From positions 1 through 6,512 of the forward strand of contig CATVQO010000077.1 in NCBI GenBank assembly GCA_958346165.1: DNA of 6,512 bases, read 5' to 3'. The notes under the pieces were generated by a model. That model saw only the letters and a program-made list of their open reading frames with translations. It did not search any database and had not been told where the DNA came from. Position 1 is the first letter of the stretch, and each line of letters begins with the position of its first letter. This DNA comes from an uncultured Collinsella sp. Lineage in GTDB: Bacteria; Actinomycetota; Coriobacteriia; Coriobacteriales; Coriobacteriaceae. The translations under genes were made by a program, and so were the position numbers. Positions 1-5,360 of the stretch are shown here, in pieces.

Positions 1-608
1 CGCAACCCGTGTCCTCGGCGGCCCCTGCATCCTCGAGCGCCAGCGCTCCGCAGCAGCAAGCGACGCCGGTGATGGCACCGACCCCGTCGGCGCCTAAGCC
101 CGCCACGCCCAAACCGGCCGCTCCGGCTCCCGCGCCCAAGCCCGCTGCCGCGCCTGCGCCCAAGTCATCCGACCTGGCTAAGGCCCCCTGGCTGCGCTCC
201 GACAACCCTGCCGGCGCTCCCGCTACGGGCAAGCTCCCGACCGAGCCCGCGCCCCGTGCGCCCGAGCGCTCTGCCGCCCCCAAATCTCAGCCTGCCGCGT
301 CGTCTGCGCCGTGGGAATCCGAGCAGGTTCCCTACGACGATGCCATGGTCGGCGGTTTTGCTGCCGATGCCGGCGGGGACGATCTGCCGCCGTTCGACGT
401 GCCGGGTGCGGCGTCCGCGCCCAAGCCCGCTGCAGCTGCCCCCAAAGAGGAGGACGCCCCCGCTGCCCCTTGGGAGTCCAACCCAGGCGCGGGCAGCCCC
501 TTCGGCCACCAGGGCGCAGCCCCGAGCATCCCGCAGACCGAGGACGAGGCCAAAGACCTCATCCGCAGCGTCTTCGGTCAGGCCACCATCTTCAAGCCGG
601 TGGAGTAG
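1..608 (+). CDS. dnaX: DNA polymerase III subunit tau/gamma (DnaX), C-terminal tail, 5'-truncated by the window
   Basis: The reading frame is already open at base 3 and ends at TAG 606-608, so only about 201 C-terminal residues are visible. DnaX is the clamp-loader subunit that hydrolyses ATP to load the sliding clamp; its C-terminal part links the loader to the polymerase and helicase. None of the AAA+ ATPase domain lies in the window, so the call rests on two things. One is the long Ala/Pro/Lys-rich disordered stretch ending in a short helical segment (DEAKDLIRSVFG, then QATIFKPVE), typical of DnaX tails. The other is the location just before ybaB/ebfC and recR, the classic dnaX neighbourhood. 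The tail repeats an APW motif three times (nt 183, 306 and 465) and has an acidic GDDLPPF patch (375-395). It converges with the minus-strand gene ending at 630, with a 21-base gap and no clear terminator. Any other Pro/Ala-rich protein would be the alternative. Confidence 0.8.
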   Translation, partial: QPVSSAAPASSSASAPQQQATPVMAPTPSAPKPATPKPAAPAPAPKPAAAPAPKSSDLAKAPWLRSDNPAGAPATGKLPTEPAPRAPERSAAPKSQPAASSAPWESEQVPYDDAMVGGFAADAGGDDLPPFDVPGAASAPKPAAAAPKEEDAPAAPWESNPGAGSPFGHQGAAPSIPQTEDEAKDLIRSVFGQATIFKPVE

Positions 609-629
609 CTGTACGGGCGGGTATACTGC

Positions 630-1103
630 TCAAGAAGAGATCTCTTTGCCCGGGCGCATCTGTATTTCGGACATGTGTAGTGTGGTGCCGCGTATGTCGC
701 ATTTGAGCAGACAGGTGCGTGACGGTCGGCCTAGGATGCTGAGGTCGATACGATACGTCGCATGGCTGTCCGTGTACTCGACTTGCTCGGCGTTGAGGGT
801 TGCTCCGATTGTCAAAAAAGCGCCTGGTTCGGCATCGACAATCTTGGAGTCCTTTATCTTGACCTTGAACTCTTGGTAGAGGGACGGGCTGTTGTAGTAA
901 ATGGTTCGAGTTCCGTCGGTGCACTCATCGGTCGCTTCCCATTTGACGATGGGCTGGTCCGAGCTGGCTGTCAGCAGTTCTGCTCCAAAGGCTATGGCAT
1001 GGGTGATGACAACCAGCAATGCCCAGCCGACAAAGAGATAGAGAACCAAATATGCAACGGGGTGTTTTGAGCGGATGTTTTGGAGCACGTCGGGGGCATT
1101 CAT
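630..1103 (-). CDS. Small single-pass membrane protein of unknown function
   Basis: I do not recognise a family. The 157-residue protein starts at ATG (complement of 1101-1103), with a good GGAGG ribosome binding site 6 bases upstream (complement of 1110-1115 region), which fixes the start. Residues 1-15 are short and hydrophilic, and residues 16-42 form one strong hydrophobic helix. The remaining ~115 residues are mixed, with many beta-prone stretches and three cysteines (C61, C131, C135). With R11/K13 before the helix, the positive-inside rule puts the C-terminal domain outside the cell. Codon use is clearly more AT-rich than its neighbours: bases 841-900 are 45% G+C, against 65% for 4021-4080 in the kinase gene. 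This suggests an acquired accessory gene. A perfect TATAAT box lies just upstream on this strand. It converges on dnaX and diverges from ybaB. The gene is well supported; the function is unknown. Confidence 0.75.
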   Translation of the reverse strand: MNAPDVLQNIRSKHPVAYLVLYLFVGWALLVVITHAIAFGAELLTASSDQPIVKWEATDECTDGTRTIYYNSPSLYQEFKVKIKDSKIVDAEPGAFLTIGATLNAEQVEYTDSHATYRIDLSILGRPSRTCLLKCDIRGTTLHMSEIQMRPGKEISS

Positions 1104-1137
1104 GGGGCACCTCCAAATTGCTGTCTATGGCAATCAA

Positions 1138-1143
1138 ATTATA
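1138..1143 (-). promoter_or_regulatory. -10 promoter box for the small membrane protein gene
   Basis: Read on the minus strand this is a perfect TATAAT. It lies 34 bases before the ATG, giving a predicted 5' leader of about 28 bases. No convincing -35 hexamer sits 16-18 bases upstream, and no TG extension precedes it. It is therefore a good -10 match without a complete promoter. Confidence 0.5.
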
Positions 1144-1261
1144 CCTCGCCGTCATGAGCGCCGCCTCGAGTAGTGGCTCGGCATTTAGCCATTTAGTGGT
1201 ACGCATTAAATGTCGGATTCCGGCTCTACAAGATTTAGCTTTCAATCTTATGCAGATGCGA

Positions 1262-1281
1262 ATTATGCAACTTTGCATAAT
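1262..1281. promoter_or_regulatory. Perfect 9-bp inverted repeat, probable operator
   Basis: The arm ATTATGCAA (1262-1270) is followed by a 2-base centre (CT) and its exact complement (1273-1281). A 2-base centre is too short for an RNA hairpin loop, so a dimeric DNA-binding protein site is more likely. A further TTATGCA half-site lies at 1248-1254, exactly 15 bp before the matching bases of the left arm. The site sits between two divergent genes, about 120 bp before the ybaB-side promoter candidate's end and about 120 bp from the opposite -10 box. It could serve either gene. The half-sites point the wrong way for an ArgR box. The regulator is unknown. Confidence 0.5.
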
Positions 1282-1358
1282 CATTGGGTGCGGTCTGCAC
1301 TCAGGACATGTATATCGACTGAGGTAGCGTGTCCGCCCCGCTCGCTGGCCGCGCGCCG

Positions 1359-1367
1359 TGGTACGAT
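1359..1367 (+). promoter_or_regulatory. Extended -10 promoter candidate for ybaB-recR
   Basis: TGGTACGAT has the TGn extension directly before a -10-like TACGAT (1362-1367). No good -35 is visible at the usual spacing, which an extended -10 can tolerate. The predicted start of transcription is near 1374, giving a leader of about 70 bases to the ybaB start. Confidence 0.4.
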
Positions 1368-1442
1368 TTTTGAGTTTGAAAGTCCCGCCGCGTCCCGGCT
1401 GCCCTTGCAGCTCGTTGCGTGGCCGCACGTAAAGGAGCCATT

Positions 1443-1763
1443 ATGGCCGGTATGAACATGCAGCAGATGATGAAGCAGGCCCGCAAGATGCAGGAGCAGC
1501 TTGCCGCCGCGCAGGAGAACCTCAAGTCCCAGACCGTCGACGCCTCTGCCGGCGGCGGTATGGTCAAGGTGACCGTTAACGGCGAGATGGAGCTCGTCAA
1601 CCTCACCATCGATCCCGATGCCCTCGATCCCGAGGATGTCGATATGCTGCAGGACATGATCATGGCTGCTGTCAACGAGGCCGTCCGCGGCGTCAACGAA
1701 CTCGCCAACAAGCAGATGGGCGCCATCACCGGCGGCCTCAACATCCCGGGCATGCCGTTCTAA
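1443..1763 (+). CDS. ybaB: YbaB/EbfC family nucleoid-associated protein
   Basis: This is a 106-residue protein of normal family length. Family members form small dimers that bind DNA and associate with the nucleoid, and the gene is usually co-transcribed with recR. The N-terminal helix is Met/Gln/Lys-rich (about residues 4-30, [15 protein letters not shown]). A Gly-rich turn follows (GGGM at 37-40), then the beta segment [18 protein letters not shown] (41-58). The C-terminal helices are [17 protein letters not shown] (66-81) and onward, and the protein ends in a Gly/Pro/Met tail, all as expected for the family. The ATG at 1443 is chosen because AAAGGAG (1431-1437) lies 5 bases before it. An in-frame GTG at 1419 would place that ribosome binding site inside the gene. 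recR begins 13 bases after the stop. The family assignment is firm; the exact cellular role is known mainly from other bacteria. Confidence 0.96.
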   Translation: MAGMNMQQMMKQARKMQEQLAAAQENLKSQTVDASAGGGMVKVTVNGEMELVNLTIDPDALDPEDVDMLQDMIMAAVNEAVRGVNELANKQMGAITGGLNIPGMPF

Positions 1764-1776
1764 GACATGCATATAT

Positions 1777-2373
1777 ATGAGCGCGAATCACAGTCTGCAA
1801 AAACTGCTCGATGAGCTGGGTCGTCTGCCGGGCATTGGTCCCAAGTCGGCCCAGCGCATCGCCTATTACCTGCTCGAGGCCGATGCCGAGGAGGCCCGCC
1901 GCCTGGCCGAGGCCATCCTGGAGGTCAAGCAAGAGGTCCACTTTTGCAGCCGTTGCTTTAACTACGCCACGGCCGACGAGTGTTCCATCTGCCAGGACCC
2001 GATGCGCGATACCACTCGCATTTGCGTGGTGGGCGAGCCGCGCGACGTTCAGGCAATCGAGCGCACGGGCAGCTACCATGGCCTCTACCATGTGCTGGGC
2101 GGCGTGATCAGCCCCATGGACAAGATCGGCCCCGAGCAGCTGCATATCCGCGAGCTGCTGGCGCGTCTGGGCCACGAGGACATCCACGAGGTCATTATCG
2201 CCACCAACCCCAACATTGAGGGCGAGACCACGGCGAGCTACCTTGCTCGCACCATCAAACCATTGGGCGTTGAGGTATCGCGTCTTGCGAGCGGCCTTCC
2301 CGTGGGCGGCGACTTGGAGTATGCCGACGAGCTTACGCTTGGCCGCGCTATCGAGGCCCGCCGCGCTATTTAG
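1777..2373 (+). CDS. recR: Recombination mediator protein RecR
   Basis: RecR works with RecO (and RecF) to load RecA onto SSB-coated single-stranded DNA during gap repair. The 198 residues match the usual length, and all parts are present. There is a helix-hairpin-helix (about 7-30, [14 protein letters not shown]) and a four-cysteine zinc finger C57-x2-C60-x8-C69-x2-C72. A Toprim domain spans about 79-175 ([17 protein letters not shown], then [12 protein letters not shown]). The C-terminal part has the Walker-B-like [12 protein letters not shown] stretch and ends at the usual point. The start fits homologues, which begin a few residues before the HhH helix. However, the 13 bases between the ybaB stop and this ATG are AT-rich (ATGCATATAT) with no ribosome binding site, so translation probably depends on coupling to ybaB. 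No poly-U terminator follows directly. The hairpin at 2577-2594 could end this transcript. Confidence 0.98.
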   Translation: MSANHSLQKLLDELGRLPGIGPKSAQRIAYYLLEADAEEARRLAEAILEVKQEVHFCSRCFNYATADECSICQDPMRDTTRICVVGEPRDVQAIERTGSYHGLYHVLGGVISPMDKIGPEQLHIRELLARLGHEDIHEVIIATNPNIEGETTASYLARTIKPLGVEVSRLASGLPVGGDLEYADELTLGRAIEARRAI

Positions 2374-2396
2374 GCGGCGTCAGCTCCGCGGCATGT

Positions 2397-2417
2397 CCCG
2401 TCGGCCTGCCGCACGGG
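2397..2417 (+). other. GC-rich hairpin just after recR
   Basis: CCCGTCGG (2397-2404) pairs with CCG-C-ACGGG (2409-2417) around a CCTG loop, giving eight base pairs with one bulged C. It starts 24 bases past the recR stop. There is no run of T after it, so it is not a standard intrinsic terminator. It could slow 3' decay or help factor-dependent termination. Confidence 0.3.
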
Positions 2418-2446
2418 GCGCTCATAATTGGGCACGCGTTCATTCA

Positions 2447-2462
2447 TTTGTTGTGCAACAAA
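2447..2462. promoter_or_regulatory. Dyad operator candidate, site 1
   Basis: TTTGTTG (2447-2453) and CAACAAA (2456-2462) form a 7-bp inverted repeat around TG. Its core, GTTGTGCAAC at 2450-2459, differs at one position from site 2 at 2523-2532. It lies upstream of the promoter candidate for the kinase operon. Confidence 0.45.
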
Positions 2463-2522
2463 CCTGCTTTTCATCCGCTTATCGCGTGGATGGGTCCGCT
2501 CGCACCTCGTATTTGCCCATTC

Positions 2523-2532
2523 GTTGCGCAAC
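2523..2532. promoter_or_regulatory. Dyad operator candidate, site 2
   Basis: GTTGCGCAAC is a perfect 10-bp palindrome. Its centre is 73 bp from that of site 1, close to seven helical turns. It overlaps the possible -35 element TTGCGC (2524-2529) of the kinase operon, where a bound protein would block or contact RNA polymerase. Confidence 0.45.
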
Positions 2533-2554
2533 CTTTTGGGTTCGCTGATACACT
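2524..2554 (+). promoter_or_regulatory. Promoter candidate for the kinase operon
   Basis: An extended -10, TGATACACT (2546-2554), follows a -35-like TTGCGC (2524-2529) with a long 19-base spacer. The predicted start is near 2561, giving a leader of about 56 bases that contains the hairpin at 2577-2594. The match is moderate, but the location is right: it is the only promoter-like element I see between recR and the operon. Confidence 0.4.
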
Positions 2555-2575
2555 CAGATGTGAATATGAAAGAAT

Positions 2576-2601
2576 GCGCCGCTTTTAAGCGGCGTGTTTT
2601 T
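2576..2601 (+). terminator. Intrinsic terminator-like hairpin in the leader of the kinase operon
   Basis: CGCCGC (2577-2582) pairs with GCGGCG (2589-2594) around TTTTAA, and the stem can extend by TT/AA pairs. It is followed by TGTTTTTGTT, a good U-tract. It lies 203 bases after the recR stop and ends just 4 bases before the ribosome binding site (2605-2611) of the next gene. It may end recR readthrough. If the promoter at 2524-2554 is real, it sits inside that operon's leader and could act as an attenuator. Confidence 0.65.
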
Positions 2602-2616
2602 GTTGGAGGAGAACGC

Positions 2617-3519
2617 ATGCGGCCCGGGGGCACTCAGACAAAGCATGGCGCCGCGGTGCGCATGCGACGCCGGCTGGGCCTGGCGCCTTGGGCGTGTGTG
2701 CTGCTGTCTTGCTCGCTCGTGCTGGTCATAGCCGGTGTTTCGGCTTATGGCATGACGGTGCCATCCATGGTGCAGGCGCATGCTGCGCGTGAGCTGCATA
2801 TTGGGCGCAAGGCCAAAAGCGACTTGGGAACGACAACCGGATATACGTGGGCGAGCGTGGTCTCGCACGTTGTGTTCGGTGGAGACGATGCGGACGGTCC
2901 CGAAACAGCGGACAACGAGGTTACGCTGGCAAACGGCAAGACCATCGTGCTCACCAACACCAAGATCATCACGAAGCTTTCCAACAACAGTGTGGCTTCT
3001 GTCGTTAACAAGGCGGAGCAGCAGAAGGGGCAGGACGCCCAACAGACAGGCAAGCCCGGCGGTTCGGGTTCGTCTGGCTCCAGCTCCGATTCGTCGGGCG
3101 GCGGTTCCGGTTCGGGCTCCGCCTCTGGCGGTGGATCTTCGAGTGATGGCTCGACGGACGGCGGTGCCGGCGGGGACGCGGGCTCTGGTGGCCTCTCGGC
3201 TGCCGAGGAGGAGAGTATTCACAGCTGGCTCGTGACCAAATACAACATGCTCGATGGCTATGTCGCCCGCGCCAACAGCGTGGTTTCGACCTATAACGCT
3301 ACGGGCGATACCGGACCGTGCGACACCCTGGCGAATGACATGTTTGTTATCCGTGCCGAGTTCGGTCGACAAAGGTTCTCGACCAAATCTAAGTGGTATC
3401 GGCAGTACGCCAATCTGTGGGGCTGCTACACCAACCTGTGCCAATGGGTGGGACATTACGGCGATGACGACGTCGCGCTCAACAACTTCAACACCAATGT
3501 GGCGGCGATCGCCCTATGA
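2617..3519 (+). CDS. Membrane-anchored extracytoplasmic protein with Gly/Ser linker, first gene of the kinase operon
   Basis: I do not recognise a family. The ATG at 2617 follows GGAGGAG (2605-2611) at 5 bases, giving 300 residues. An in-frame ATG at 2566 would add 17 residues but has no ribosome binding site. The N-terminus is basic (R15, R17-R19), and one hydrophobic helix spans about 23-45. Positive charge inside puts the rest outside. Next is a domain of about 100 residues (46-145, with ETADNEVTLANGKTIVLTN) and a low-complexity Gly/Ser linker at about 147-192. The C-terminal domain (193-300) is rich in Tyr, Trp and Asn, with three cysteines (C235, C270, C275). A folded domain held away from the membrane by a flexible linker fits a sensor or ligand-binding partner. 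The stop overlaps the kinase start by ATGA, implying coupled translation and joint function. The role as the kinase's sensor is inference. A secreted or cell-wall-facing substrate is also possible. Confidence 0.85.
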   Translation: MRPGGTQTKHGAAVRMRRRLGLAPWACVLLSCSLVLVIAGVSAYGMTVPSMVQAHAARELHIGRKAKSDLGTTTGYTWASVVSHVVFGGDDADGPETADNEVTLANGKTIVLTNTKIITKLSNNSVASVVNKAEQQKGQDAQQTGKPGGSGSSGSSSDSSGGGSGSGSASGGGSSSDGSTDGGAGGDAGSGGLSAAEEESIHSWLVTKYNMLDGYVARANSVVSTYNATGDTGPCDTLANDMFVIRAEFGRQRFSTKSKWYRQYANLWGCYTNLCQWVGHYGDDDVALNNFNTNVAAIAL

Positions 3520-5357
3520 CGAACGACCTCGCTTCTACGGCAGCCCAGTCGCTCAACCGTGATCCCATGGTGGGCCTGCGCCTGGCGCGCGTCGACGGGT
3601 TTGAGCCGGCCGTCGCCCTGGGCACGGACGAGCTTCCCGCCTACCTGCGCCGTTTTACGATGCTGTTTGCCGATGATGCCACCATGCGCCGCGGCGGTAT
3701 CGGTCGTGTGACGCGTGCCGTCAACGCGCAGGGCGAGGCCGTGGCGCTTAAGCAGCTCATCTTGCCAACGCGCGACGAATTTGATGACGATGTCGCCCAC
3801 GAGGCACTGGTCACCAAGTTCAAGGCGGCGTTTCGCGAGGAATATGAATGCCATCGTGCCCTTTCGGGCCTTAAGGGCTTTCCCCGCTTATACGGGTGGG
3901 GCGAGGTCGACGGCGTGCCCGCGATTGTCATGGAGTGGGTCGAGGGCGAGACGCTCGCTCGCCTGCGCCCGCGCCTTGCCGTGGACGACGCCGGGCGCCT
4001 GTCGCCGCTCGTGGCGGCGCGCCTGGGTCGCGACCTGTTCGATCTGCTCTGCCGCATGAGCTTGGTGGGTGAGGGGTTCGTCCATCGTGATATCTCGCCC
4101 GCTAATATTATGGTGCGCACGGCGCGCCTGCCGCTCGACCGACAGCTTGCCGAAGGCACCTTCGACCTGTGCTTGATCGACTTTGGCTCGTCGCTGGCGC
4201 TCGAGCCCGCCTCTGCGGTGGCCGGCACCGGCGGCAAGGCGTCGTTTACCGAGCGCTATGCCACGTTGCGCCGCGCGACGGTGGCCTACGCCCCGCCCGA
4301 GATGCTCACCGACGATATCCCCGACCTGCGCATGCTTCGCATGTCGCCGGCGATCGATGTCTATGCAGCGGCGAGTACGGTCTACGAGCTTATTGCCGGT
4401 GTCGCGCCGTACGAAGTAGCGCCGGGTGCGTCAGGTACTTCGGGCTCGCGCAAAAAGACGCGCGATATCGCCAGCCCCTATCGCCTCAAGATGGATACGC
4501 TGCCCGATTATCCCGTCGGCGCCCACGCGCCCGGCTGCGACTTGACGCAACTGCTGCGACGCGAGCCCGATGTGGCACTTGCCGCGGCCGAACAGGCTCA
4601 GCAGCTGGGGCTCGATCCAAATTCCGAGGATCTGCGCGATGCGCTGGCGTTTGTCGACGCTCAGCTGTTCGATGTGGTGATGGCCTGCCTGTCCTGCCAT
4701 CAGGAAGATCGTCCCGAGCCGGCTGCGGTGGAGGCGGCGCTCTCGGCATTTTGCGACCACTATGCGCAAAATGTCGCGCGCTCGCTTCGCGCCGAGCCGC
4801 TCATGCCGTGCCCGATGGAGGTATCGGGGCACACGGCCCGGCGTGCGGCGATGGCCGGTGCGACGGCGGTATGCGGCGTGCTTTGGGCTGTGGTCGTGGT
4901 ATCAGCGGCACTGTTGGCGTCGGGTGCCCATGTGACGCTCGTCGTGGGGGCGCTTATGTGGTCCGGGAAGCTGCCGGCCATTATCGCCGCGCTGGCGTTG
5001 GCGCTGCCGGGCATGGCGGGCATCGCCGCCGGGGCCTTGGCGCGCGACCGCCGTGCGGGATTCCTGCAGGGCGTGTTGGTCCTTTCCGCCTGCGAGGTTC
5101 CGGCTCTGGCCGCACTTGCATGTGCCGTGTTTTCCCAGCATGCCGTGGCGGGTGGCCTGGTGGCCGCCATAATTGCAACCTATGCGCTCACGTGGTTTTT
5201 GCTGGCGATGGGGTTTGCCTTCGAGCTTCCCGTCGTGTCAGCACGACGTGCAAAAATTCCCATGGCGACGCCGCTTGCCGGCGGAGCCGCGGCTGCCCGT
5301 GCCTTTGGCGGGCCGGCCAAAGCATCCGACACTATCTCTGCGACCAAGGAGGGCTAA
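3516..5357 (+). CDS. Membrane serine/threonine protein kinase (Hanks type) with C-terminal multi-span domain
   Basis: This is a 613-residue kinase that transfers phosphate from ATP to Ser/Thr. All core motifs are present: Gly loop RRGGIGRV (58-65), VALK with K79, a helix-C Glu around E108-E111, the catalytic loop HRDISPAN (H190, D192, N197), metal-binding DFG (222-224), T255 and the PPE end of the activation segment (260-262), helix-F D281 and late R399. The usual HRDLK lysine is Ser194, a variant also found in other bacterial kinases, so activity is likely. Between PYE (300) and the next helix (about 381) lies a stretch of about 80 residues, longer than usual. About four membrane helices follow (about 444-468, 484-508, 516-540, 543-570), then a short cytoplasmic tail. 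There are no PASTA repeats and no large outside domain, unlike PknB/PrkC. The start overlaps the upstream stop (ATGA), so input may come from that gene's product. The FHA gene follows after 3 bases. Confidence 0.93.
   Translation: MTNDLASTAAQSLNRDPMVGLRLARVDGFEPAVALGTDELPAYLRRFTMLFADDATMRRGGIGRVTRAVNAQGEAVALKQLILPTRDEFDDDVAHEALVTKFKAAFREEYECHRALSGLKGFPRLYGWGEVDGVPAIVMEWVEGETLARLRPRLAVDDAGRLSPLVAARLGRDLFDLLCRMSLVGEGFVHRDISPANIMVRTARLPLDRQLAEGTFDLCLIDFGSSLALEPASAVAGTGGKASFTERYATLRRATVAYAPPEMLTDDIPDLRMLRMSPAIDVYAAASTVYELIAGVAPYEVAPGASGTSGSRKKTRDIASPYRLKMDTLPDYPVGAHAPGCDLTQLLRREPDVALAAAEQAQQLGLDPNSEDLRDALAFVDAQLFDVVMACLSCHQEDRPEPAAVEAALSAFCDHYAQNVARSLRAEPLMPCPMEVSGHTARRAAMAGATAVCGVLWAVVVVSAALLASGAHVTLVVGALMWSGKLPAIIAALALALPGMAGIAAGALARDRRAGFLQGVLVLSACEVPALAALACAVFSQHAVAGGLVAAIIATYALTWFLLAMGFAFELPVVSARRAKIPMATPLAGGAAAARAFGGPAKASDTISATKEG
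5346..5353 (+). promoter_or_regulatory. Strong ribosome binding site for the FHA gene
   Basis: AAGGAGGG lies 7 bases before the ATG at 5361, inside the last codons of the kinase gene. It gives the FHA protein its own strong initiation signal. The kinase itself has only the ATGA overlap and no clear site, so the FHA protein may be made in excess over the kinase. Confidence 0.8.
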
Positions 5358-5360
5358 GCC

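Larger units (their letters stand above)
1104..1442. other. AT-rich divergent intergenic region
   Basis: This 339-base gap separates the minus-strand membrane protein gene from ybaB. It is visibly more AT-rich than its surroundings, especially at about 1120-1285. It holds a minus-strand TATAAT (1138-1143), a tandem CATTTAG pair (1182-1188 and 1190-1196) and a related TTAAATG (1206-1212). It also holds a TTATGCA half-site at 1248-1254 followed by the palindrome at 1262-1281, and an extended -10 for ybaB (1359-1367). An open frame at 1210-1455 (81 codons) has no ribosome binding site and runs into the ybaB start, so I do not call it a gene. I see no tRNA or SRP RNA signature here. Confidence 0.6.

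Noticed and set aside
635..655. AAGAGATCTCTT and GCCCGGGC palindromes near the end of the minus-strand gene
   Set aside because: They are short, lie within coding sequence, have no loop or T-run, and fit chance restriction-site-like palindromes.
1262..1281. Arginine repressor (ARG) box
   Set aside because: The TGCAT half-sites are arranged in the opposite orientation to an ARG box, and no arginine gene is nearby.
1104..1442. Bacterial SRP RNA, which sits near dnaX in some bacteria
   Set aside because: No GGTCAGG/GGAAG-type core or long self-complementary fold was found.
1210..1455. 81-codon open frame before ybaB
   Set aside because: It has no ribosome binding site, spans the palindrome and promoter candidate, and overlaps the ybaB start.
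2554..3456. 300-codon minus-strand open frame opposite the first operon gene
   Set aside because: Its Arg/Ala-rich composition mirrors the Gly/Ser linker of the real gene. The plus strand has a strong ribosome binding site, a membrane helix and an ATGA link to the kinase.
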